Source: Oceanospirillaceae bacterium (lineage in GTDB: Bacteria > Pseudomonadota > Gammaproteobacteria > Pseudomonadales > Balneatricaceae). Taken from it: 64,000 nt of DNA. Below the pieces are notes generated by a model. It searched no databases and was not told the DNA's origin. It was given only the letters and a program-made list of their open reading frames with translations. Every line of letters begins with the position of its first letter. The first letter of the stretch is position 1. The stretch lies in assembly GCA_029938085.1 (NCBI GenBank), contig JAPYOS010000003.1, positions 223,241-287,240 on the forward strand, in the 5' to 3' direction. Positions 45,270 to 54,194 of this stretch are shown one piece after another. The position numbers were made by a program, and so were the translations under genes.

Positions 45270-47117
45270 ATGGCATATCAGGTTTTAGCCCGTAAATGGC
45301 GGCCCCAAAATTTTCACTCCATGGTGGGACAAGAGCACGTTTTGCGAGCGCTTATTCATGCGTTAGATGAGCAGCGTTTACACCATGCCTATTTGTTTGC
45401 GGGTACCCGCGGGGTGGGTAAAACCACTATTGCCCGTATTTTAGCCCGTTGCTTAAATTGCGAACAAGGCGTGAGCTCCACCCCCTGTGGTGTGTGCTCT
45501 AGTTGTATTGAGATCACAGAAGGCCGTTTTGTCGACCTTATCGAAGTAGATGCGGCGTCGCGCACCAAAGTAGAAGACACCCGTGAGTTGTTGGATAACG
45601 TGCAATATGCGCCCACCAGAGGGCGTTTTAAGGTCTACTTAATAGACGAAGTACACATGCTGTCTACCAGTAGTTTCAACGCGCTGTTAAAAACCCTTGA
45701 AGAACCACCACCGCATGTCAAATTTCTGCTAGCTACCACCGACCCACAAAAGTTGCCGATTACGGTACTTTCGAGGTGTTTACAGTTTAATTTAAAGAAC
45801 ATGCCGGCAGAACAGGTGTCTGAGCATTTAAAACATGTCCTTACCAGTGAAGCAGTGCCGTTTGCAGAAGCATCTTTGTGGCAGTTAGGCCGCGCAGCTA
45901 AAGGCAGTATGCGTGATGCCTTGAGCCTTACCGATCAAGCTATTGCCTTTTGTGGCGGCGATTTAACCGAATCTGCGGTTAATCAAATGTTAGGCAGTAT
46001 TGACCAAGGCAAAGTGGTGGCTATCGTCAATCAGCTACAACAAGGCCATGCCGGTGCATTGCTGAAACTGGTGGCTGAGTTAGGTGAGCAAGGTCAAAAT
46101 TTTGAAGTGGCGCTAGAAGATTTGTTGAGTTTGTTACATCAAGTTGCCATTTGCCAAGTGTTACCAGAGGCCCCAGTGTCGGTGCAGTTTGATAAATCCA
46201 AGGTGTTAGAACTTGCCCAACAGACCAGCCCTGCAGATGTTCAGTTATTCTATCAAATGGGCATAATGGCCCGTAAAGATTTAGCCGCAGCGCCAGACTT
46301 GAAAGCGGGTTTTGAGATGGCATTATTACGCATGCTGGCGTTTAGACCTCAACAAAGCGCAGGTCAAATACAATCCATAGCCTCTATGGAGTCGCCCCCA
46401 ACGGCACCGGAGATAGCGCCCGTTTCCACAGCGGAACCCGTGTCAGCACCCACGCCAGAACCAGCACTCGTGACAGCACCAGCGCCGGTATTAACGCCTG
46501 AGCCGCTAGTTCAATCAACGTCGCCACCAATGCCCCAAGTAGAGCAAGTGCCACCGTGGGAAGAAGCGCCGCAGGGGCTACCAGATCATGCACCAATAGA
46601 AGCCGTTGTTGAGCCAACAGTTGAGCCTATCGCATCGTCTATTGAGGTCGTTGCCGCAGCAGAACCTACGCTTGCTTCAGATCCAGAGCCGTCACCCCGT
46701 CAGGACTGGACCCTTGCCGACTTAGATGGTGCTAACTGGATGCAAATATTTACGGATTTAAATTTGGCGGGCATGACCCACAGTATTGCCGCCAACATGG
46801 TATTCGCTAAACGTCAGGGCACACAACTTAGCTTTACCATTGACCAAGGTCAAAGTAGCATGCTTAACGCCACCCATCAGGGGCGTATTCGCCAAGCCTT
46901 AGAGGCGCTGTTTGGTTGTGACCTGCAATTGGCCATTGATGTTGGGCAGACCCACACAGAAACGCCGTTTGCTAATCGCCAAAGGCGTGAAGGTGAACAC
47001 TTAGATAACGCCATATCTTCGTTGCAGAACGACCCCAATGTGGCCAGTTTAAGTACCGCATTTAACGGTCAGTTAGATGTAAGCAGTGTAAGGCCAGTTC
47101 ACCCCATTGAAGATTAG
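45270..47117 (+). CDS. dnaX: DNA polymerase III subunit gamma/tau
   Basis: A 615-residue clamp-loader ATPase. Residues ~1-220 are the AAA+ module with Walker A FAGTRGVGKTTIARIL, four zinc Cys (CLNCEQGVSSTPCGVCSSC), Walker B LIDEVHML and sensor 1 LATTDPQKLP. A proline- and glutamate-rich linker (~370-470) leads to a C-terminal tau domain that binds the polymerase alpha subunit. I saw no A-AAA-AAG slip site in the linker, so there is no sign of the E. coli frameshift that makes gamma. First gene of the dnaX-ybaB-recR group. Confidence 0.96.
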   Translation: MAYQVLARKWRPQNFHSMVGQEHVLRALIHALDEQRLHHAYLFAGTRGVGKTTIARILARCLNCEQGVSSTPCGVCSSCIEITEGRFVDLIEVDAASRTKVEDTRELLDNVQYAPTRGRFKVYLIDEVHMLSTSSFNALLKTLEEPPPHVKFLLATTDPQKLPITVLSRCLQFNLKNMPAEQVSEHLKHVLTSEAVPFAEASLWQLGRAAKGSMRDALSLTDQAIAFCGGDLTESAVNQMLGSIDQGKVVAIVNQLQQGHAGALLKLVAELGEQGQNFEVALEDLLSLLHQVAICQVLPEAPVSVQFDKSKVLELAQQTSPADVQLFYQMGIMARKDLAAAPDLKAGFEMALLRMLAFRPQQSAGQIQSIASMESPPTAPEIAPVSTAEPVSAPTPEPALVTAPAPVLTPEPLVQSTSPPMPQVEQVPPWEEAPQGLPDHAPIEAVVEPTVEPIASSIEVVAAAEPTLASDPEPSPRQDWTLADLDGANWMQIFTDLNLAGMTHSIAANMVFAKRQGTQLSFTIDQGQSSMLNATHQGRIRQALEALFGCDLQLAIDVGQTHTETPFANRQRREGEHLDNAISSLQNDPNVASLSTAFNGQLDVSSVRPVHPIED

Positions 47118-47144
47118 ATTTAACGAACACACAGAGAGAAAATT

Positions 47145-47471
47145 ATGTTGAAAGGTGGCATGGGCAATCTAATGAAGCAAGCCCAAAAAATGCAAGAGCA
47201 AATGCAACAAGCTCAAAGTGAACTCGCTAACGCCGAATTTACCGGCGCGGCAGGCGCTGGTTTAGTGCAGGTGATCATGACCGGACGGCATGATGTAAAA
47301 CGCGTGCAACTCGATGATTCACTATTGTCAGAAGACAAGGAAATGTTAGAAGACTTGTTAGCAGCAGCAGTCAACGATGCCGTGCGTAAAGTTGAACAAG
47401 CCAATCAAAACAATATGTCCGACATGACCGCAGGCATGGGTATGCCAGCCGGTTTTAAGATGCCGTTTTAA
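47145..47471 (+). CDS. ybaB: YbaB/EbfC nucleoid-associated protein
   Basis: A 108-residue protein: [20 protein letters not shown], an N-terminal coiled coil, then the beta region [20 protein letters not shown] and a helix ending in MPAGFKMPF. It forms a dimeric DNA-binding tweezer. It sits between dnaX and recR, the universal position, and its stop overlaps the recR ATG by one base. Confidence 0.95.
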   Translation: MLKGGMGNLMKQAQKMQEQMQQAQSELANAEFTGAAGAGLVQVIMTGRHDVKRVQLDDSLLSEDKEMLEDLLAAAVNDAVRKVEQANQNNMSDMTAGMGMPAGFKMPF

Positions 47472-48070
47472 TGGCCTTTAGTCCGCTTATAGATGAACTC
47501 ATCGAGTCGCTTCGGTGTTTGCCGGGTGTGGGGCGTAAATCTGCCCAGCGCATGGCGTTACATATACTCGAGCGCAACCGCGAGGGTGGTGCTGCATTGG
47601 CCCAGAGTCTTACCTTGGCGCTAGATAAAGTGGGCCGTTGTGACCAGTGCCGTACCCACAGCGAAACACCTGTGTGCCGTATGTGCAGCAACCCCAGCCG
47701 TAACCCCAGTCAGCTTTGTATTGTAGAAACACCCGCCGACGTATTAGCCATAGAGCAGGGTGCGGGCTTTAATGGCACCTATTTCGTATTGATGGGGCAC
47801 TTGTCTCCAATGGATGGCATTGGCCCTGCCGAACTGGGTATCGAAGTTTTGCTACAGCGTTTACAAGCGCAGACCATTGAAGAAGTGATTATTGCCACTA
47901 ACCCCACTATAGAAGGTGACGCCACGGCGCACTTTATTCATCAGCAACTACAAACCTTGCCGCTGACCGTGACCCGCATCGCCCATGGAGTACCCATTGG
48001 TGGTGAGTTGGAATACGTTGACAGTGGCACCTTAGCCCACGCCTTTGCAGGCCGTAAGAGTTATACCTAA
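47471..48070 (+). CDS. recR: Recombination mediator RecR
   Basis: A 199-residue protein with an N-terminal HhH ([20 protein letters not shown]), a four-Cys zinc finger ([16 protein letters not shown]) and a Toprim domain ([32 protein letters not shown]). With RecF and RecO it loads RecA onto SSB-coated DNA. Translationally coupled to ybaB. Confidence 0.96.
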   Translation: MAFSPLIDELIESLRCLPGVGRKSAQRMALHILERNREGGAALAQSLTLALDKVGRCDQCRTHSETPVCRMCSNPSRNPSQLCIVETPADVLAIEQGAGFNGTYFVLMGHLSPMDGIGPAELGIEVLLQRLQAQTIEEVIIATNPTIEGDATAHFIHQQLQTLPLTVTRIAHGVPIGGELEYVDSGTLAHAFAGRKSYT

Positions 48071-48072
48071 CC

Positions 48073-49191
48073 ATGACATTGGCTTACCAATATATTGATA
48101 CTAACCATGGGCTAGAAACAGCCTGCCAGCGTTTGGCTCAGGCTCCAGCCGTTGCGTTAGACACCGAATTTATGCGTGTCGATACCTTTTATCCTATCCC
48201 CGGATTAGTGCAGTTGTCTGCCGCCGGCGAAATCTTTTTAATCGACCCCTTAGCGATTGATGTTTGGCAACCCCTACAAACCTTGTTAACTGATCCAGAT
48301 ACGCTCAAGGTGATGCACGCCTGCAGTGAAGACTTAGAGTTGTTCCAACATTGGTTAGGGTTACGCCCAAGCCCCATGGCAGACACACAAATTGCGGCGG
48401 CCTTTGTTGACATGGGGTTGTCGCCAGGTTATCAAAGTCTGGTGCGGGATTTGTTGGGTGAAGAAGTGGATAAAGGTGAAACCCGTTCTGATTGGCTACA
48501 ACGGCCACTACGTGACTCTCAGTGCCATTATGCGGCCATGGATGTGGCCCACTTAATGCGGTGTTACGACATGCTAGCACAACGATTACAAGATAAAGGT
48601 GTGTGGCAGTGGTATCTAGAAGATATGCAACGCTTGGCTCAGCCTAAACCGGCGATCGATCCCTCCTTAGCCTACACGCAAATGAAGAATGCGTGGCGCT
48701 TACAGGGTAAAGCGGTAGGCCGCCTGAGAGGCTTAGCCGCATGGCGCGAACAAACAGCACGAAGTGAGAATCGACCTAAAAATTTTGTAGTAAAAGATAC
48801 CAGCTTGATCGAAATGGCGCGTACTAACCCCAGCGACTTGAATGCGCTCGGCCTGTGTCAAGATATGAGGCCCAGTAGTGTGCGGCGTTACGGCAAGCAG
48901 TGGTTATCACTATTGGCAAGCTGTTCAGAAGTACTGCTATCGGTATCGCAGCCCTTGTCCAAAACAGAAAACAAACACTACAAACAATTGCATAAAATAG
49001 TCACTGATCAGGCGACAAACGCCGCCATTCAGGTGCAGTTAATGGGTCGTAAAAAAGAGTTGTTAGAGGTGTTTGAAGGCATCCGCAAGCAGCAACCGTT
49101 TACCTTACCTAGCAACTGGCAAGGCTGGCGCGAAGAATTTCTTGCGCAACCTATTGCAGAAGAATACCAACACATACAAGAGTTACGTTAA
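48073..49191 (+). CDS. rnd: Ribonuclease D
   Basis: A 372-residue 3'-5' exoribonuclease. The DEDDy motifs are ALDTEFMRVDTF, MHACSEDLELFQ and the Tyr-Asp pair in HYAAMDVAHLMR, followed by an HRDC domain (~210-290). It matures tRNA 3' ends. It begins 3 bp after recR and overlaps the ycgL start by one base. Confidence 0.95.
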   Translation: MTLAYQYIDTNHGLETACQRLAQAPAVALDTEFMRVDTFYPIPGLVQLSAAGEIFLIDPLAIDVWQPLQTLLTDPDTLKVMHACSEDLELFQHWLGLRPSPMADTQIAAAFVDMGLSPGYQSLVRDLLGEEVDKGETRSDWLQRPLRDSQCHYAAMDVAHLMRCYDMLAQRLQDKGVWQWYLEDMQRLAQPKPAIDPSLAYTQMKNAWRLQGKAVGRLRGLAAWREQTARSENRPKNFVVKDTSLIEMARTNPSDLNALGLCQDMRPSSVRRYGKQWLSLLASCSEVLLSVSQPLSKTENKHYKQLHKIVTDQATNAAIQVQLMGRKKELLEVFEGIRKQQPFTLPSNWQGWREEFLAQPIAEEYQHIQELR

Positions 49192-49487
49192 TGAGCCAAT
49201 CACGCATCATCTGTTCAATTTACAGAAGCAAAAAGAAAGACGAAATGTACTTATACGTAAATAAAACCAAAGCCTTAAGCTTGGTGCCAGAAGCGTTGAT
49301 GTCGATGTTTGGTCAGGCAGAACACCGTATGGATATGTTGTTAACAGCGGACAAACAGCTAGCCAGGGCAGACGCAGCGGCTATTCTGGCCGACATCGAC
49401 GAAAAGGGTTATTACTTGCAAATGCCGCCAGTGCGAGACAAGTATATGCTCGACCTGTACAAGACCCCGGTTAACCCCACCTATTAA
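49191..49487 (+). CDS. ycgL: YcgL domain protein
   Basis: A 98-residue YcgL-domain protein (UPF0745-like): IICSIYRSKKKDEMYLYVNK, LPEAL-like VPEALMSMFG and YYLQMPPVRDKYMLDLY. Small alpha/beta domain of unknown function widespread in gammaproteobacteria, often beside rnd as here. Confidence 0.92.
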   Translation: MSQSRIICSIYRSKKKDEMYLYVNKTKALSLVPEALMSMFGQAEHRMDMLLTADKQLARADAAAILADIDEKGYYLQMPPVRDKYMLDLYKTPVNPTY

Positions 49488-49505
49488 TAGGTTCCATTGT
49501 GTATT

Positions 49506-49979
49506 ATGAGTGATTCTAAGCAACAGGGGTTTTGGAAAACCACGGCCCCCAAAGACATGAGTAGCGAACAATGGGAATCCCTTTGTGATGGTTGTGGACG
49601 TTGTTGTTTACAAAAATTAATTGATGACGATGTGCCCTTGATGTACCACACCAGCGTGGCGTGTCGTTACTTGGATATTAAGTCCTGCCAATGCACTGTG
49701 TATCAAAATCGGCAAGACAAAGTGTCAGACTGCACCTTAGTCACGGCCGATACAGTGGCCGATTATCATTGGCTACCCGACACCTGTGGTTACCGCAGAG
49801 TTGCCGCAGGCCGTGACTTGCCTGAGTGGCATCCATTGGTGACTGGCGATCCCAAGTCCACCATAAAAGCAGGCATGACGGTACGCAAATGGGCTGTATC
49901 TGAAGCTAAAGTGCCAGAAAGCCAATGGGGTGAACATATCATAGAAATTCAACAAGTTGGCGACCACGGCGAGGCCTAG
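49506..49979 (+). CDS. ycgN: YcgN/UPF0260 family cysteine-cluster protein
   Basis: A 157-residue protein with the UPF0260 cysteine cluster CDGCGRCCLQKL, then CRYLDIKSCQCTVYQNR and DTCGYRRVAAGRDLPEWH. The Cys spacing suggests binding of zinc or an Fe-S cluster. ATG 49506 is preferred; a TTG at 49497 has no benefit. It follows ycgL closely, the usual order. Confidence 0.92.
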   Translation: MSDSKQQGFWKTTAPKDMSSEQWESLCDGCGRCCLQKLIDDDVPLMYHTSVACRYLDIKSCQCTVYQNRQDKVSDCTLVTADTVADYHWLPDTCGYRRVAAGRDLPEWHPLVTGDPKSTIKAGMTVRKWAVSEAKVPESQWGEHIIEIQQVGDHGEA

Positions 49980-50062
49980 TTATGCTGTACGATGCTTGGT
50001 GCAGTTTGGGTAAATTGTGTTACAGTGAGTTAGATAATAAAAACAAAGTAGGCTACTGGTTG

Positions 50063-51943
50063 ATGTACAAACTTCTTCTTCGTCAGGTGCAATATAGGTT
50101 GTTGGTACTTATTAGTGCTGTGGTGTTTGTCATTAGCGCGACCTTTGGGTCACTTGCCGTGGCTCAAACCTTGCCCAATCAAATGGATATTCGTGTACTT
50201 ATCGACGTATCCGGCAGTATGAAAAAAACTGACCCAAAAACCTTACGCATACCGGCGTTACAAGTATTAACTCAATTGTTACCCCATGGTTCAAAGGCCG
50301 GTGTGTGGCAGTTTTCTAACTACCCCGAAGCCATAGTTCCCTTAGGTTTAGTGGATCCACAGTGGCAAAAGCAAGCCACTACTGCAGCTCAAACCATATC
50401 TTCTAAAGGCCAGTTCACAGACATCGGTGCGGCGCTTAAAGCGGCTGCGTTTAGCCAGCAAGATCAAGCCAGTGGCCGTCAGTTACACCTGGTTTTGTTA
50501 ACCGACGGCATGGTGGATGTGAGCAAAGATGCGGCAGAGAATCAACGTGCTCGCAGAACCCTACTAGAACCTATTTTACAGCAATACATCGACATGGGTG
50601 CCCGAGTTCACACCATCGGCTTGTCTCATCAGGCCGATGAACGCACGTTGAGAGCGATGGCTCATTTAACCGACGGCTTATTTGAAGTCGCGGAAAATGC
50701 CGATCAGTTATTAGATATATTTTTGCGGGCCCTAGATAACACGGTAATTACTCAGCAAGTGCCGGTACAAATAGACGAACAAACATTTGAAGTGCATGCC
50801 AACCTTGAGTCCATGACCATTGTGGTCGAAAAAAATGGTGATCACCACATTAAATTACGCGACGGCAATCAGCGTTTATTTGGTAAACATCAAACCCTAG
50901 CCAGCCAGCAATGGCAGTCATCCAGTACGCATGATGTGATTAGTATCCAGCAGCCCGTAGCGGGTACTTGGGCGTTAGTGAGCCCTACAGCAAAGTTAAA
51001 ACGCGTTAATGTTGTTGGTCAGTTACAAATTTTGCTGCAGCAGAGCCATCAGAATATTAAAGTAGGCCAGCGTGCATACCTCGATGTACAGTTGGCTAAC
51101 GAGAAGGGCATATTGCTCAGCGAAAACCAATTACAAGGTTTTGACCTAGGTGTAGAAGTGATGCTGGATGGCCAACACATATCCAGTCAGGCGCAAGTGT
51201 TTTTGGCGCACGAAAAAACCAGAGTGCATTTGCCCGTGATTGATCAGGCAGGCATGTATGATCTGAATATCTCCGTAGTTAAAGGCCAATTGGTGCGGGA
51301 GATTTCGCGTAATTTAAGAGTGCATCCTTTGGTTGCAGTGGCCTTGAGTGTAGAGCTAAACCCCGTTAACACTGCGCCAACGCAAGACATTACAGTCACG
51401 GTACAACAGCCAAGCGCCATATCTCAAGAAGCTATGGTGATTAGTAAAGAACAGGCGTCGCCGGCATTACAAGCGCTGATGCAAGCCCAAACTAAGGTAA
51501 CAACGCCTGCAGCTAGTGCTGACGCTCAAGCAACAACGCCTGCAGCTAGTGCTGACGCTCAAGCAACAACGAGTGAGCCACAGCCTAGTGTTGAAGTTGA
51601 AGTTGAAGTTGAAGTTGAAGCTGAAGCTGAAGTTAAACCCAAGCCTGAGGAGCAAGCCGAGCCTGAAACTCCAGCCGAAACGGAGGTGGCAGCCCAACCG
51701 TTAACGGCAACCGAGCAGATCGCAAAGCTGGTTAATAAAGTTAAAAATCAGCTTTCTACTGCAGGCTCAACTACTCCACCAACCTCAGTGGAAACACCAC
51801 AAGAAGAGCCGGTAGTCACAGTTAAAACGGCGCTCGACCCTGAAGACTTGTCCTACTCTCGCTGGCTTGTCGTCATTGGTGCGGGCGTGTTGTTACTGGC
51901 GTTATTGCTTTTTTTACGCCGTTCGAGTGCTGCCTCCACATAA
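50063..51943 (+). CDS. Membrane-anchored von Willebrand factor A-domain protein
   Basis: A 626-residue protein. A signal peptide (~1-35, ending LAVAQ) is followed by a VWA domain with MIDAS DVSGS at ~48-52. The middle part is probably beta-sandwich. A low-complexity linker (~480-570) contains two copies of TTPAASADAQA and a run of alternating Val-Glu, and the protein ends with one membrane helix (LVVIGAGVLLLALLLFL) and a basic tail. The topology puts the VWA domain in the periplasm. Such proteins commonly act as adhesion or assembly factors. I start at ATG 50063; the frame extends to 49982 without a signal-like start. Confidence 0.82.
   Translation: MYKLLLRQVQYRLLVLISAVVFVISATFGSLAVAQTLPNQMDIRVLIDVSGSMKKTDPKTLRIPALQVLTQLLPHGSKAGVWQFSNYPEAIVPLGLVDPQWQKQATTAAQTISSKGQFTDIGAALKAAAFSQQDQASGRQLHLVLLTDGMVDVSKDAAENQRARRTLLEPILQQYIDMGARVHTIGLSHQADERTLRAMAHLTDGLFEVAENADQLLDIFLRALDNTVITQQVPVQIDEQTFEVHANLESMTIVVEKNGDHHIKLRDGNQRLFGKHQTLASQQWQSSSTHDVISIQQPVAGTWALVSPTAKLKRVNVVGQLQILLQQSHQNIKVGQRAYLDVQLANEKGILLSENQLQGFDLGVEVMLDGQHISSQAQVFLAHEKTRVHLPVIDQAGMYDLNISVVKGQLVREISRNLRVHPLVAVALSVELNPVNTAPTQDITVTVQQPSAISQEAMVISKEQASPALQALMQAQTKVTTPAASADAQATTPAASADAQATTSEPQPSVEVEVEVEVEAEAEVKPKPEEQAEPETPAETEVAAQPLTATEQIAKLVNKVKNQLSTAGSTTPPTSVETPQEEPVVTVKTALDPEDLSYSRWLVVIGAGVLLLALLLFLRRSSAAST
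51500..51565 (+). repeat. 33-bp tandem repeat, two exact copies, inside the VWA gene
   Basis: The unit begins ACAACGCCTGCAGCTAGTGC and is repeated at 51500-51532 and 51533-51565 without mismatch, with a six-base third start. It encodes TTPAASADAQA twice. Exactness of copies points to recent duplication by slippage. Confidence 0.9.
51590..51634 (+). repeat. GAAGTT/GAAGCT hexamer run inside the VWA gene
   Basis: About seven consecutive hexamers GAAGTT or GAAGCT encode alternating Val-Glu and Ala-Glu. Units of six keep the frame, so copy number can vary without breaking the gene. Confidence 0.85.
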
Positions 51944-52019
51944 TTTCAAATTAGTGCCTAGACTATATAAGTTGAAAATGGATTCTGTTCACTAGAATCA
52001 CCTTATATGGAGGCACTGT

Positions 52020-52836
52020 TTGCGACGCAGTTTGCTGGTCATTGTGACCAATTACGTGGGTTCTACGCAGTTTTACCTGTCAATTACTCACCAACCCCTA
52101 TTACTGGTTGTTCTCATACTTTCATTGCTGAGCTTAGTGGTTGGCAATGGCGTTTTAGTGTGGCTTGGGCGTGCGCAAATGCAAACCCTGCAACAGGCAG
52201 AAACTTGGCGTTTATCTAATCTTAAGTCCACCGCTCAAGTACAAAAACTACAACGTAGCTTAACCCAACTCTTGCCGCCCACCCAAGGCTTAGACAAGGC
52301 GCCAGCCGACTTTAAAGAGTTGTTGGATGTGGCACCTGCTGCTGACCGCCCGGCACAGGCTCACATTATTGGTCCACATTCCTAGTGCGTGGCCGTTGGC
52401 TAAAAAAACCCGAATCACCTCTAAATATGGCCCACGAAAACACCCCATTACTGGGGTCAATAAGATGCACAAAGGCGTAGACCTGCGGTGTGTTAAGGGC
52501 ACTCCCATATTGGCCACCGCCCATGGTGTGGTGGCTAGCAGTGTAAAGACGAAGGGCTTTGGAAATATCATTACCTTAACCCATAGTTATGGCTTTGCCA
52601 GCCGTTATGCACACCTCGATAAACGCTTGGTAACACAAGGTGAATTTGTGCAGCAAGGTCAGGTGTTTGGCCTGTGTGGCACTACCGGCCTATCCAATGC
52701 GCCCCATCTACACTACGAAATCAAATTTTTAGCAAACCAAAGCGACCCTAAGCCATTTATGGCGTGGGGGGTGGCTAATTATGACGATCTATTTAAACAA
52801 GTTCAGGAGATCAAATGGCAATCTTTAATAAAGTAA
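52020..52836 (+). pseudogene. M23-family peptidase, frameshifted
   Basis: The first part starts at TTG 52020 with GGAGG six bases before it and encodes a membrane anchor (~residues 27-50), a coiled-coil-like helix and a linker ending RPAQAHIIG before TAG at 52383. In the +1 frame the M23 domain follows without a gap: VHIPSAWPLAKKTRITSKYG, the zinc motifs HKGVDL and HLHYEI. One extra base around 52360-52375 explains the break; corrected length would be ~271 residues. M23 proteins with this plan cut peptidoglycan crosslinks. Its end overlaps the bactofilin gene. Confidence 0.87.
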
Positions 52837-53249
52837 ATACAACATTCAACAGCAATGCCCTCACAGCGGTGACAATCATCGCCCACGGTAATCGTTTTGT
52901 GGGTGATATCGAAGTCACCGGCCAATTGCAGGTGGACGGGTTAATGGAAGGCAGCATTCGTGCGGCGGATATGATGACTATTGGCTCTCAGGGGTCAATT
53001 AACGGGCGTATTCGTGGCCATTTAGTGCAAGTGGCAGGGCAATTTTAGGGTGAAATATGGTGTGATGACTTGGTTATATTTCCAACCGGTGACGTGGCAG
53101 GTCAAGTACATTGCCGCCAAATGGTGGTGGAGAACGGAGGCAGTTTTATCGGCCAGCGTGACCAGTGGTCACCCGAATCTGAAGATAGTGATGCCGATGG
53201 ACAGCAAAGCAGCATTTTATTAGCGTCAATTGACCCCTTATTGGAATAA
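52815..53249 (+). pseudogene. Bactofilin interrupted by an in-frame TAG
   Basis: ATG 52815 (AGGAG upstream) opens a bactofilin: TIIAHGNRFVGDIEVTGQLQ, VDGLMEGSIRAADMMTIGSQ, GSINGRIRGHLVQVAGQF, then TAG at 53046-53048. In the same frame the beta-helix continues GEIWCDDLVIFPTGDVAGQV and QVHCRQMVVENGGSFIGQ and stops at 53247-53249. The stop replaces what is probably a Glu codon (GAG to TAG). The full form would be ~144 residues. Bactofilins polymerise at the membrane and position peptidoglycan hydrolases; the neighbouring M23 gene is also broken. Confidence 0.88.
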
Positions 53250-53317
53250 ACGCTTGAACAACGGGGGCCGATTCCAAGATAATGGTTATCGACCAAACAT
53301 GGCTTGGAGCCAACCCT

Positions 53318-54085
53318 ATGTGCGAACTTTTAGGCATGAGTGCTAATGTGCCTACCGATATTTGTTTTAGCTTTACCGGACTAATGCAACGCGGTGGCGG
53401 CTGTGGCCCCCATCGTGACGGTTGGGGCATTACCTTTTACGTTGGCAAAGGCTGTCGTTCGTTTCATGACCCTCAACCCAGTTCTGATTCTGAAGTGGCG
53501 CGCTTAGTACAGCGTCATTCGATGAAATCAGATATCGTTATTAGCCATATACGCCAAGCTAACGTGGGCAATATTTGTTTAGAAAATACCCACCCGTTTC
53601 AACGAGAATTGTGGGGCCAGCATTGGTCATTTGCCCATAATGGCCAATTAACCGACACCTCTAGCATCCCCTTAAGTCATTATTTACCGGTGGGAGATAC
53701 GGACAGCGAACATGTATTTTGTTGGTTATTAGGCGAGTTACGCACGGCTTTTCCAAAACGACCCACAGATCATTCTGTAGTACGCTATTTTTTACAGGAA
53801 CGATGCCAGTATTTAAAGACCTTGGGAGTGTTTAATATGCTCCTATCTGACGGTGAACACTTGTATTGTTTTTGCGCGACTAAATTAAGCTGGATTACAC
53901 GTAGGGCACCGTTTGGGCAAGCCAATTTGAGTGATGCCGATGTTAATGTAGACTTTGGCCAAGAGACTACACCCAACGATATTGTGTCTGTTGTGGCCAC
54001 ACAACCTTTGACGGATAACGAAACTTGGCATACATTAAGTCCTGGAGACATGCTGGTGTTAAGAAAAGGCATTGCACTGAACTAG
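53318..54085 (+). CDS. yafJ: Class II glutamine amidotransferase, YafJ-like
   Basis: A 255-residue protein starting Met-Cys-Glu-Leu-Leu-Gly, so that after Met removal Cys2 becomes the N-terminal nucleophile of the Ntn glutaminase fold. DGWGITFY, ISHIRQANVG and SFAHNGQL are the glutaminase motifs. Length matches E. coli YafJ. It releases ammonia from glutamine; the acceptor reaction is unknown. The start must be 53318, not the ATG at 53282, because Cys2 would otherwise be buried. Confidence 0.9.
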   Translation: MCELLGMSANVPTDICFSFTGLMQRGGGCGPHRDGWGITFYVGKGCRSFHDPQPSSDSEVARLVQRHSMKSDIVISHIRQANVGNICLENTHPFQRELWGQHWSFAHNGQLTDTSSIPLSHYLPVGDTDSEHVFCWLLGELRTAFPKRPTDHSVVRYFLQERCQYLKTLGVFNMLLSDGEHLYCFCATKLSWITRRAPFGQANLSDADVNVDFGQETTPNDIVSVVATQPLTDNETWHTLSPGDMLVLRKGIALN

Positions 54086-54132
54086 GTATTGTAGGTAATA
54101 AAGAGATACTGACTTACGGGTTCTGCTGGTTT

Positions 54133-54148
54133 TCAAACGATTGTTTGA
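54133..54148. promoter_or_regulatory. PsrA-type operator upstream of fadD
   Basis: TCAAAC-GATT-GTTTGA is a 16-bp sequence with perfect six-base arms that contains CAAAC-N4-GTTTG, the consensus of the TetR-type fatty-acid regulator PsrA. It lies 47-62 bp before the fadD ATG, overlapping a possible -35 (TTGTTT), suitable for repression. Confidence 0.7.
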
Positions 54149-54194
54149 TTAGCATGGGTGTGAATAGTAAATAACAATAAATTAAGGGCTCATT

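Noticed and set aside
45270..47117. Programmed frameshift in dnaX producing gamma
   Set aside because: No A-AAA-AAG slippery heptamer with a following hairpin was seen in the linker region.
51500..51565. Direct repeats of CRISPR-like length (33 bp)
   Set aside because: The two copies are head-to-tail with no spacers, lie inside a long open frame, and encode a repeated peptide.
53046..53048. Programmed amber decoding (pyrrolysine) in the bactofilin
   Set aside because: No pylT or pylS is seen, and the TAG fits a single-base change of a Glu codon in a unit whose partner gene is also broken.
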